This document shows, in pieces, positions 7,958 to 15,407 of a stretch of DNA of 21,761 nucleotides. The translations under genes and the position numbers were made by a program. The stretch is from Sulfurovum sp. (GTDB lineage Bacteria; Campylobacterota; Campylobacteria; Campylobacterales; Sulfurovaceae), in NCBI GenBank assembly GCA_020721385.1, contig DYMW01000013.1, positions 1 through 21,761 of the forward strand, given 5' to 3'. Below the pieces are notes generated by a model, which searched no databases, was not told where the DNA came from, and saw nothing but the letters and a program-made list of their open reading frames with translations. Numbering within the stretch: the first letter of the stretch is position 1; each line of letters opens with the position of its first letter.

Positions 7958-9322
7958 TTATAACTCCATTACCCAAGTATCTTTAAACCCACCACCTTGT
8001 GAAGAGTTTACCAAATAATTTCCCTCTTCAAGGGCGTAGCGTGTTAAACCACAATTCCAAACTTTAACATCTTCACCCATAATAACATAGGCTCTAAAGT
8101 CTGCTTTTCTATTGACCAACTCATTATTCAGATAACACTTCTCATCATAAAACTCTATGAGTTCTTGTGCAATGAATCTTCTTGGATTGGCTTTTATGGT
8201 TGCTTTTAAATCTTCGATTTGTAGTTTTGTCATCGAATGTCCAAATAAAACACCATACCCACCTGCTTCTGCAACATCTTTAATAACCAATTTTTCCATG
8301 TTGTTCATCACATAATCCATGTCTTTTTCAAAATAAGGAAGATAGGTTGGAGCATTTTGTAAGATAGGCTCTTCACCCAAATAATACTCAATCATTTTAG
8401 GCACAAAATAGTAAATCCCCTTATCATCTGCAACCCCGTTTCCAATCGCATTCATCAATGCCACATTTCCACTTAAATAGGCTTCAACAAGACCTGGTAC
8501 ACCAATAAGACTCTCTGGATTAAAGAATTTAGGGTCAATAAAATCATCATCCAATCTTCTATAAATGGCTCCAACCAGAATTTTTTTCCCATTATAATTT
8601 TTGAAATACACTTTTTTATCAATTACCACCAGTTCATGCGCTCTAACCAATTCTGCCCCTATTTTTTCAGCCAAATAACTGTGTTCATAGTAGGCAGAGT
8701 TAAACCTTCCTGGGGTTAATAAAACATTAATTCCACCTGTATTGACATAATTCATCGCATCGGTAATAATTTTTGGATACTCTTTAATGGGTTCAATTTT
8801 AAGATTTTCAAAGAAATCAGGATAAATTTTTCTATACGTATCACGAATAGAAAGCGGATAACTCGCACCACTTGGAACCCTTAAATTGTCTTCTAAAATA
8901 ACCCACTCATCATTTTTTGAATCTTTAACAAGGTCAATTCCATTAATGTGTGCACGTATTTTTTTAGAAGGTGAAAATCCAACAAACTCTTTTAAATATC
9001 CACCTGCTCGTTCTACAAATTCAAAAGGAATAATCCCATCTTTAACAATTTTAGCATCGGTATACAAATCTTCTAAAAAAAGATTCAATGCAGTAACACG
9101 TTGCTGTAAACCTTTTTCAATCTTTCTAAACTCTTGTGTTGAAATGATTCTTGGTATCACATCAAAAGGCAAAGATTGCTCTATAAAATTTCCATCTTTA
9201 TAGAGATTAAAATTCACCGCAAATTTATCCATATAAGTCTTAAATTGATCAATTTTTTGCCTGTCCTGTTTAGCAAAAATTTCCCAAAATTTCTCATGAA
9301 GCTCTGTTGACTTTTCTAACAT
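7958..9322 (-). CDS. Circularly permuted type 2 ATP-grasp protein (free-standing)
   Basis: A 454-residue COG2308-type ligase. Visible family motifs are IEKGLQQRV, LEDNLRVPSG (Glu144, Asp145, Asn146, then Pro150-Ser-Gly), LLTPGRFNSAYYEH, YRRLDDDFIDP, MNAIGNG, LVIKDVAEAGGYG and the closing SSQGGGFKDTWV. This order is that of the circularly permuted ATP-grasp fold. The start is supported by GGGAG about eight bases before the ATG. It is the first gene of a two-gene minus-strand operon with the short alpha-E gene and converges on the plus-strand operon that carries the fused version. Predicted role: ATP-dependent amide or peptide ligation on an unknown substrate in the cytoplasm. Confidence 0.9.
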   Translation of the reverse strand: MLEKSTELHEKFWEIFAKQDRQKIDQFKTYMDKFAVNFNLYKDGNFIEQSLPFDVIPRIISTQEFRKIEKGLQQRVTALNLFLEDLYTDAKIVKDGIIPFEFVERAGGYLKEFVGFSPSKKIRAHINGIDLVKDSKNDEWVILEDNLRVPSGASYPLSIRDTYRKIYPDFFENLKIEPIKEYPKIITDAMNYVNTGGINVLLTPGRFNSAYYEHSYLAEKIGAELVRAHELVVIDKKVYFKNYNGKKILVGAIYRRLDDDFIDPKFFNPESLIGVPGLVEAYLSGNVALMNAIGNGVADDKGIYYFVPKMIEYYLGEEPILQNAPTYLPYFEKDMDYVMNNMEKLVIKDVAEAGGYGVLFGHSMTKLQIEDLKATIKANPRRFIAQELIEFYDEKCYLNNELVNRKADFRAYVIMGEDVKVWNCGLTRYALEEGNYLVNSSQGGGFKDTWVMEL

Positions 9323-9380
9323 ATCACACTCCCAATATACCGTATTATTTAATGTCTGTTTTATTATTTGGCATCAAAGT

Positions 9381-9386
9381 ATTATA
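9381..9386 (-). promoter_or_regulatory. -10 box for the ATP-grasp/alpha-E operon
   Basis: On the minus strand TATAAT occurs here, 58 bases before the ATG at 9322, in the only gap that can hold this operon's promoter. No good -35 box is seen at the standard distance, as is common in Campylobacterota. Confidence 0.45.
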
Positions 9387-9536
9387 ACACTATAAACAAA
9401 AATTAACTTTTGACCATTGCATAATAAATAGCCATTTATAAATTTTTTTATTTAGACTTAAATATGCCAACTTTTTTACACAAAAAATGAAGCTTAAATC
9501 TATTCTTCCCCCTCTCATATCTGTTTAAAACTATCT

Positions 9537-9545
9537 TGTTATAAT
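9537..9545 (+). promoter_or_regulatory. Extended -10 promoter (TGTTATAAT) for adaptor/oxidoreductase genes
   Basis: TG, one base, then TATAAT at 9540-9545, followed by CGCAA. A start near 9552 gives a short leader before the ATG at 9576. The same TGnTATAATCGCAA string precedes proC. The remainder of the 9323-9575 gap is AT-rich, with no gene seen. Confidence 0.6.
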
Positions 9546-9575
9546 CGCAAAAACCAAATCAGAAAAGAGATACCC

Positions 9576-10370
9576 ATGATGCGATACCTATTTTTACTAT
9601 TAATGCCCCTACTGCTTTTTTCTAAAGTCTATTATGCCAAAGTGGAACCTTTTGAGAATATCACTCTCAAATCTGCTGTCTCAGCTCAGGTGACCCATAC
9701 CAAAATAGCGTTAGAAGGAAGCAATGTGACCTCTAGCACCATTATTCAATTGGACGATGACTTAGATAAAATCAAACTGACTTCAAGTCAAGACTCTCTC
9801 AAACTCATCAACAGCATGATTGCAACCAATCAAACCCTATTGACAGCACTTGGTGACTCTTTGGAACGTCAAAAAGCCTATTTTAATCGTATTTCAAACA
9901 TCTCATCGGCTTCAAAAACACAACAAGACAATGCTTTCTATGGTTATACCAATGCCAAAACCCAATATTTTTCGACCAAAGAAAAAATTGATTCTCTTAA
10001 AAAACAACAACTTGATTTAAAATATGAAATTGCTCGACTAGAAGACAGCATTGCTAAAAAAAGTATTAAAATTAAAAACAAATTTCTCTACAAACTTATG
10101 GTCAATGCAGGTGATTTTGTCAATATGGGAACGCCTTTAGCCGAAATAAAAGATTTAACCTCTGCCAAGTTGGTACTTTTTTTAGAAGCCGATGAGTTAG
10201 AAAAAATTAACACCAAAACCATCTACATCAACGACAAACCAAGTGAGTACAAAGTTTCTAAAATTTGGGACGTAGCAGATGAAAAATTTATCTCTTCCTA
10301 TCGAGCTGAAATCATTATTAAAAACCCAAAAGAGAATTTTTCCCAATTACTAAAAGTGGAGTTTAAATAG
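9576..10370 (+). CDS. HlyD-like periplasmic adaptor protein
   Basis: A 264-residue protein with a hydrophobic leader (residues 2-16) ending near YYA at 21, consistent with Sec export and cleavage there. Residues ~22-60 look like the first half of a barrel-sandwich (lipoyl-like) domain. Residues ~75-165 form a helical hairpin rich in Lys, Gln and Glu, as in coiled-coil adaptors. The second half-barrel follows at about 165-200 (VNAGDFVNMGTPLAEIKD), then a beta domain. This is the membrane-fusion-protein layout of efflux or secretion systems, but no ABC, RND or outer-membrane partner is nearby. Two in-frame ATGs are tandem (9576 and 9579), with AAAAGAGA upstream; either may start. The stop TAG touches the ATG of the oxidoreductase gene. 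Family assignment is from architecture, so moderate certainty. Confidence 0.7.
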   Translation: MMRYLFLLLMPLLLFSKVYYAKVEPFENITLKSAVSAQVTHTKIALEGSNVTSSTIIQLDDDLDKIKLTSSQDSLKLINSMIATNQTLLTALGDSLERQKAYFNRISNISSASKTQQDNAFYGYTNAKTQYFSTKEKIDSLKKQQLDLKYEIARLEDSIAKKSIKIKNKFLYKLMVNAGDFVNMGTPLAEIKDLTSAKLVLFLEADELEKINTKTIYINDKPSEYKVSKIWDVADEKFISSYRAEIIIKNPKENFSQLLKVEFK

Positions 10371-12158
10371 ATGTATCCAATCAAAACAACGTGTGGACTT
10401 GATTGTCCTGATGCTTGTGGCATTGTTGCCACAGTGAATACCATTAAAGCAGATAGCGAACATCCAACTTCTAATGGAGCGTTATGTGCGTTGCTTAATA
10501 AATATATGGTAGAAGAACCACGTATCACATCGGCTATCATCAACCATAAAAAAGTCACATTAGAAGAAGCCCTTGAAGCGACCAAACAGGCTCTTGAAGC
10601 CAAGCATAAATTACTCTGGAGAGGGTCAGGTAACTTTGGAGTGATGCAAGAGATTACCAACTTACTCTTTGATAAAATAGGCGGTACCACCACGAAAGGA
10701 ACGCTGTGTGATGGTGCAGGTGATGCAGGAATTATAGAGGGGCGTGGCGTAAACCGAATACTTCCCCCAGAACAAATTGCCAAAGCCGATGTGGTGGTGA
10801 TTTGGGGTAAAAACATTACCGTGACGGCTTCACATCTGATGCCGTATCTTGAAGGTAAAAAGATTGTTGTGATTGACCCCATCAAAACAGCCATTGCTAA
10901 AAAGGCGGATATTCACCTACAAATTGCCCCTCGAACCGATTTTTATGTGGCGGTAATGTTGTCTCGATTTGCCATAATGGGTGACCATGAAGACCCAAAT
11001 TTTTTAGCAAAATTTGCATCAGAACACAACGAATATTATGACTTTACCCGTGAATTTCGTATTCGTCCAATTTTAGACCATATCAATACCGACTTAAATG
11101 AGATGGGTCAAATACTTGAAATGATGGAAAATCAAAAAGTGGTTCACTTGATAGGAAATGGGGTACAAAAATACTCAACAGGACACCACACCCTTCATGC
11201 CATTGATTCTCTTGCTACACTTTTAGGACATTTTGGAAAAGAGGGATATGGTGTTGGCTTTTTAGGAAACTCAAAACTTGGATTTAAAAATCCTTTTGCT
11301 ATTAAAAGCAAAACCGTACAAAAAGCCACTACCCCTTTTGGTGACTTTGATACCGTGCTGATTCAAGGAGGAAATCCTGTGGCATCCATGCCCGATTCTA
11401 GCCGTGTCATTACAGAACTTAAAAAAACAAAAACCATCATCTATTTTGGTCTGTATGAAAATGAAACTTCGGCAATGGCAGACATTGTTATTCCTGCTCA
11501 AAACTTTTTTGAAAAAGAGGATGTTCGTTTAAGTTATGCCCACCATATCGTCAATCCTATGCGAAAAGTACACGAATGTGCTTATGGTATTAGTGAATAT
11601 GATTTTACCAATACCCTACTTCAAAAATTTGGCTTTGATGCGTTAAAAAGTGAAGCGTACTATTTGGATTTTTGGTTAAACCAATGTACACCACAAGGTG
11701 ACTACTACCGCTCTCCTGCCTACCAAGCAATACCGTACGAAGAAGGATTTGGAGAAGATGAGGATGAAAAATTTACTTTTTTAGAAGAGTTTAACGATGA
11801 CTTTATTAAAACAAAACAGTTTACACGAGCCAGAAAAAAAAGTTCCAAAGAGGTTATAATTGATGAATATTGGCTCATTACCCCCAAAGCCAATAAAGCA
11901 CTCAATACCCAATTTAAACGAGACAACCGAGTAGTTATGCACCCAAACCTTGGCTTTAACAATGAAGAAGTTGTTCGTGTCTATTCACCATGGGGTGAAC
12001 ATCAATTTAAAGTAAAAAATGATGAAACCATGCGTCAAGACAGTGTTATGATTTATGCCAATAGTGTAGGCGTAAACTTTTTAACACCGAGTATTTTAAG
12101 TGAAGAAGGGGATTCAGCTTGTTATCAAGAAGTGAAAGTGAAACTCGAAAAAATTTAA
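10371..12158 (+). CDS. Molybdopterin-dependent oxidoreductase (DMSO reductase family), small cytoplasmic type
   Basis: A 595-residue protein. The N-terminus has a [4Fe-4S] motif with Cys8, Cys12, Cys16 and Cys39 (C-x3-C-x3-C-x22-C). Molybdopterin-binding segments follow, including GTLCDGAGDAG (Cys113 is a plausible Mo ligand by position), WGKNITVT, VVIDP, GNGVQKYSTGHH and QGGNPVASMP. The C-terminal ~115 residues (RVVMHPNLG to the end) look like the dinucleotide-binding domain. No Tat signal is present, so it should stay in the cytoplasm. At under 600 residues it is shorter than typical formate dehydrogenase or nitrate reductase catalytic subunits (about 700-1000). No iron-sulfur or membrane subunit gene adjoins it. 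Its ATG directly follows the TAG of the HlyD-like gene. The substrate cannot be read from sequence. Confidence 0.88.
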   Translation: MYPIKTTCGLDCPDACGIVATVNTIKADSEHPTSNGALCALLNKYMVEEPRITSAIINHKKVTLEEALEATKQALEAKHKLLWRGSGNFGVMQEITNLLFDKIGGTTTKGTLCDGAGDAGIIEGRGVNRILPPEQIAKADVVVIWGKNITVTASHLMPYLEGKKIVVIDPIKTAIAKKADIHLQIAPRTDFYVAVMLSRFAIMGDHEDPNFLAKFASEHNEYYDFTREFRIRPILDHINTDLNEMGQILEMMENQKVVHLIGNGVQKYSTGHHTLHAIDSLATLLGHFGKEGYGVGFLGNSKLGFKNPFAIKSKTVQKATTPFGDFDTVLIQGGNPVASMPDSSRVITELKKTKTIIYFGLYENETSAMADIVIPAQNFFEKEDVRLSYAHHIVNPMRKVHECAYGISEYDFTNTLLQKFGFDALKSEAYYLDFWLNQCTPQGDYYRSPAYQAIPYEEGFGEDEDEKFTFLEEFNDDFIKTKQFTRARKKSSKEVIIDEYWLITPKANKALNTQFKRDNRVVMHPNLGFNNEEVVRVYSPWGEHQFKVKNDETMRQDSVMIYANSVGVNFLTPSILSEEGDSACYQEVKVKLEKI

Positions 12159-12160
12159 CT

Positions 12161-12196
12161 ATAGAGAAACTCTATTGGGTCGAACAATCGACCCAA
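12161..12196. terminator. Tandem-hairpin bidirectional terminator
   Basis: Two perfect stems adjoin. ATAGAG/CTCTAT spans 12161-12175 with a three-base loop, and TTGGGTCGA/TCGACCCAA spans 12175-12196 with a four-base loop; they share base 12175. On the minus strand the first stem is followed by a T-rich run (AAATTTTTT), giving a good lon terminator. On the plus strand the stronger stem is followed by CATTTAT. It lies between the convergent oxidoreductase and lon genes. Confidence 0.8.
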
Positions 12197-12199
12197 CAT

Positions 12200-14629
12200 T
12201 TATACTAAAGCTTCCGCCAAAACCTCATCGATAATACTCACAGGAATAATCTGAATGGCATTGCGTACTTCACTTGGAATTTCATCTAAGTCACGTTCAT
12301 AATTTTTATCAGGAATCAACGCTTTGGTTACACCTGATTTGTACGCAGCAATAAGCTTCTCTTTAAGTCCACCAATTGGCAATACTTTACCTGTTAACGT
12401 TAACTCTCCCGTCATGGCAACCTTATTGTCTATCTTTTTATCTGATAAAATTGATGCAATCGCTACGGCCATCGTAATACCTGCACTTGGTCCATCTTTT
12501 GGTGTGGCTCCCTCAGGGACATGAATGTGTAAATCGTAACGTTTATAAACTTCACTTGCATCAAGTTTTTGTCCCTCTTCATTACTGTGTCTCGGAATCA
12601 AGGATTGAGGAATTTCTAACATTCCATTATCAATTAAAATTTTAATCACAGAAAAGGCAATATGCACCGACTCTTTCATCACTTCGCCTAGGCTACCCGT
12701 TAATTTAACCTGCCCTTTTCCCTTAATTTTAATGGCTTCTATTTTTAGAACATCACCACCCACCGCTGTCCATGCCAAACCATTGACCACACCAATTAAC
12801 GGTTTCTTATCAATGGATGACGCTTCAAATACTTTTTTATCCGCAAACTCTGGTAAATCTTTAATGCGTATTTTTATTTTATCATTCGTCTCATCCAACA
12901 GCAGTTTCATTGCAGATTTTCTCATTATCCCCGCAATTTTACGTCGTAAACCTCTAACCCCTGGTTCTCTGGTATACTCATCAATCAACACCTTTAACGC
13001 ACTGTCACTGATGTTAAATTCACGTTTTTCAAGGGCATGTTTTTTCAACTCTTGAGGAATCAGATACTGTTTGGCAATCTGAAACTTCTCATCAGGAGTA
13101 TAAGAATTCACCGCAATAAATTCCATTCTATCGCGTAAAGGAGCAGGAATTTGCCCCACATCATTGGCTGTGGCAATAAAAATGGCTTTACTCAAATCGA
13201 TATTAAAGTTCAAATAGTAATCTCGATACTCTTTATTTTGTTCAGGGTCAAGTATCTCTAACAACGCAGCGGTTGGGTCACCACGGTTGCTTCGCCCTAC
13301 TTTGTCAATCTCATCGAGCACAATAACGGGATCCATACTTTTAGCAGTAATCAATCCTTGAACCAAACGCCCTGGCATCGCACCGACATAAGTTCGTCGG
13401 TGTCCTCGTAGCTCATTAACATCTTCCAATCCACCCAACGCAATCCGTACCAAAGGGCGATTTAACGCATGAGCAATCGAATTTGCCAATGAAGTTTTAC
13501 CCACACCAGGAGGACCATAAAAACACAAAATGGTACCTGAACTAACATTGAGTGTAATCCCACGGCGTTGTGCAAGTTCTCTTACAGAAAAAAACTCAAC
13601 AATACGCTCTTTGGGTTTTTTTAAAGAAAAGTGGTCTTTGTCCAACTCATTTTTTACATCCGAGACTTTCAACTCTTTGCTACTTAATGTACCAAAAGGC
13701 AACTCAAAAACCCATTCCAAATAGCTTTGAATTTGATGGGCATCGGCACTGTCAGGATGCATTCGTGTAAAGCGTTCAAGTTGTTTTGAAATCTCTTTGT
13801 AGGCATCCTCTTCCATGTGGGGTTTACGTGCTTCAAGTTTGACTTTAAACTCTTGAAGCTCCTCTTCTCTTTGGGCATCCACCCCCAACTCTTTGTTGAT
13901 CTCTTTGAGTTGTTCTTTTAAGAAATACTCTTTATTGGTTTTTTCAATCTTGTTGTGGACTTTAGAACGAATCTCTTTTTCAACCCGTGCCGATTCTATT
14001 TCACCAACAACCATATCAATCACCTGCATCAAACGCTGTTCAACATCTTGCTCTTTATAAATTTCATAGGCTTTGGTTTTAGAAATTTTTAATAACGAAG
14101 AGACCAAATCGGTAATACGATACGGCTCATCAGTCTCCACAATGGTTTTTAAAAGATCAGCAGGAATACTGTTATTGACTTTTGAAAGTAATTTTATTTT
14201 TTCATTTAAAATTCCAATCAATGCATGAACCCGTACTTCATCATACCCTTCATTTTCAATTAAATTGGTCATGGCTCTTTGAAAAGAGCCGTGCTTCACC
14301 TCTATTGTTTCAATGCCTTGGGTTATTTCACCTTTTGCCAAACCTTGAAAAAGGATTTTAACACGTCCATCAGGAATGTGTACCTTACGCATAATCGAAC
14401 CAACAATACCCACACGATTAATATCCATCTCTTTTCGAGACCCCTCAGAACCCTCTTTGGTGGTAAGCAACAACAACAAAGAGTTCTTCTCTATGGCTTG
14501 TGTAACTGCTTCTATGTCTTCCTTATTCGTTAGAAAAATCGGACTAATCATAAAAGGATATATAAAAAAATTGTCCTCAATAATGACAGGTAACAGTGTC
14601 GGAAATGGTTCATAATTACTTAATTGCAT
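12200..14629 (-). CDS. lon: ATP-dependent protease Lon (LonA)
   Basis: An 809-residue cytoplasmic AAA+ protease of normal LonA length. The N-terminal substrate-binding domain (residues ~1-200) includes YPFMISPIFL and is followed by a helical linker with KEQLKEINKELG. The AAA+ module has Walker A GPPGVGKTS (Lys378), Walker B VIVLDEIDK and the sensor region FIATAND. The protease domain has Ser715 in KDGPSAG and Lys758 in GGLKEK. Their 43-residue spacing equals that of the E. coli Ser679/Lys722 dyad. It degrades misfolded and regulatory proteins. It sits 16 bases after bamD on the same strand, so it is probably transcribed with bamD. AGG lies about five bases before the ATG. No heat-shock (CIRCE-like) element was noticed upstream. 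Confidence 0.97.
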   Translation of the reverse strand: MQLSNYEPFPTLLPVIIEDNFFIYPFMISPIFLTNKEDIEAVTQAIEKNSLLLLLTTKEGSEGSRKEMDINRVGIVGSIMRKVHIPDGRVKILFQGLAKGEITQGIETIEVKHGSFQRAMTNLIENEGYDEVRVHALIGILNEKIKLLSKVNNSIPADLLKTIVETDEPYRITDLVSSLLKISKTKAYEIYKEQDVEQRLMQVIDMVVGEIESARVEKEIRSKVHNKIEKTNKEYFLKEQLKEINKELGVDAQREEELQEFKVKLEARKPHMEEDAYKEISKQLERFTRMHPDSADAHQIQSYLEWVFELPFGTLSSKELKVSDVKNELDKDHFSLKKPKERIVEFFSVRELAQRRGITLNVSSGTILCFYGPPGVGKTSLANSIAHALNRPLVRIALGGLEDVNELRGHRRTYVGAMPGRLVQGLITAKSMDPVIVLDEIDKVGRSNRGDPTAALLEILDPEQNKEYRDYYLNFNIDLSKAIFIATANDVGQIPAPLRDRMEFIAVNSYTPDEKFQIAKQYLIPQELKKHALEKREFNISDSALKVLIDEYTREPGVRGLRRKIAGIMRKSAMKLLLDETNDKIKIRIKDLPEFADKKVFEASSIDKKPLIGVVNGLAWTAVGGDVLKIEAIKIKGKGQVKLTGSLGEVMKESVHIAFSVIKILIDNGMLEIPQSLIPRHSNEEGQKLDASEVYKRYDLHIHVPEGATPKDGPSAGITMAVAIASILSDKKIDNKVAMTGELTLTGKVLPIGGLKEKLIAAYKSGVTKALIPDKNYERDLDEIPSEVRNAIQIIPVSIIDEVLAEALV

Positions 14630-14645
14630 ACATACCTACCATTTT

Positions 14646-15296
14646 TTAATTAAAAAATTGATCCAACAATCCAACTTCAGGTGCTTTAATATCTGTTGTT
14701 TTCAATTCAGAATGGTCATTTTTTTCTTGATAAATACGGGCTGCTTTATCTTTACCAATACGGTCATAGAGTTGTGCAATGTTGTTATTGAGTAAATATT
14801 GTGCCATGTTTAATCGTACTTTAATGGTTTCCACCACGGGGAAATACATCGATTGAGGATAGTCAACCACAAACTTATCGACTTCACTTAACGTATCAAT
14901 CATCAATTTCTGGTCTTTGTTAATATCTTTAATTCCTAAAAAAGCAGCCCTGATTTTCAAAAATTTTGCTTGTTCAATTCTATCACCTGAAGCATACTTT
15001 TTTAAATACTCATCCAAATAATAATCTGCCATTAAAAAAGCTTGATCATCCATGTGGGCTTGTGCCAATATCATCGTTGCTGTTGGAAGTAAAGGAGAAC
15101 GCATGTGTTCACTGCGAAGTGAAATATAATAGTTGTCTGCTTTATCTAAATTGGATGAAGCAACCTGTTTGATAATATTTTGATACCAATAGAGAGCTGG
15201 TTTGTCATACTCTTTAACAGAATCTTTACCACTACAACCTATAAAAAGGAGTACCAACACTGTAAGTAAAAAACTTTTCTTTAAATCTTTGAACAT
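14646..15296 (-). CDS. bamD: Outer-membrane assembly lipoprotein BamD (ComL-like)
   Basis: A 216-residue protein with a lipoprotein signal: a hydrophobic stretch, then FIGCSG with Cys21 as the lipidated residue. The mature part is helical and TPR-like. It starts near ALYWYQNIIKQV, repeats pairs such as ADYYLDEYLKKYAS, and has the conserved region VDYPQSMYFPVV, matching the BamD/YfiO family. BamD is the lipoprotein of the BAM complex that inserts beta-barrel proteins into the outer membrane from the periplasmic side. Here it is the first gene before lon, an arrangement I recall from other Campylobacterota. The ribosome site AAGG lies six bases before the ATG. The promoter is in the 111-base gap shared with divergent proC. 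Confidence 0.88.
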   Translation of the reverse strand: MFKDLKKSFLLTVLVLLFIGCSGKDSVKEYDKPALYWYQNIIKQVASSNLDKADNYYISLRSEHMRSPLLPTATMILAQAHMDDQAFLMADYYLDEYLKKYASGDRIEQAKFLKIRAAFLGIKDINKDQKLMIDTLSEVDKFVVDYPQSMYFPVVETIKVRLNMAQYLLNNNIAQLYDRIGKDKAARIYQEKNDHSELKTTDIKAPEVGLLDQFFN

Positions 15297-15327
15297 TCTT
15301 AACCTTAATAATCTGAATATATAAGCG

Positions 15328-15333
15328 ATTATG
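15328..15333 (-). promoter_or_regulatory. Predicted -10 box for bamD-lon
   Basis: On the minus strand this reads CATAAT followed by CGC, about 30 bases before the bamD ATG. A second candidate, TATAAT, lies at 15348-15353 on the same strand. Either would give a short leader; the sequence does not decide between them. Confidence 0.45.
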
Positions 15334-15356
15334 ATACCTCAAAGTCTATTATATTT

Positions 15357-15365
15357 TGCTATAAT
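15357..15365 (+). promoter_or_regulatory. Extended -10 promoter (TGCTATAAT) for proC
   Basis: TGC precedes TATAAT at 15360-15365, followed by CGCAACAAATC. This nearly copies the promoter at 9537-9545. It overlaps the divergent bamD promoter region, so the two genes may compete for polymerase. Confidence 0.6.
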
Positions 15366-15407
15366 CGCAACAAATCGTAGGAATACCCCAATAATAGGAG
15401 TTTAAAC

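Noticed and set aside
7306..9322. Possibility that the ATP-grasp and alpha-E genes are one gene broken by a frameshift
   Set aside because: The first ends with a proper family C-terminus, and the second has its own ATG with GGAG at good distance. Two-gene organisation is normal for these families.
9472..9487. TTTTTT/AAAAAA hairpin in the divergent gap
   Set aside because: Pure A-T stem of six pairs with a four-base loop, expected by chance in such AT-rich sequence, and not after a gene end.
10298..10894. 198-codon open frame on the minus strand
   Set aside because: It lies antisense to the start of the molybdopterin oxidoreductase and the end of the adaptor gene, has no family resemblance and no convincing ribosome site.
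12732..13055. 107-codon plus-strand frame
   Set aside because: Antisense to the AAA+/protease part of lon, without motifs or start signals.
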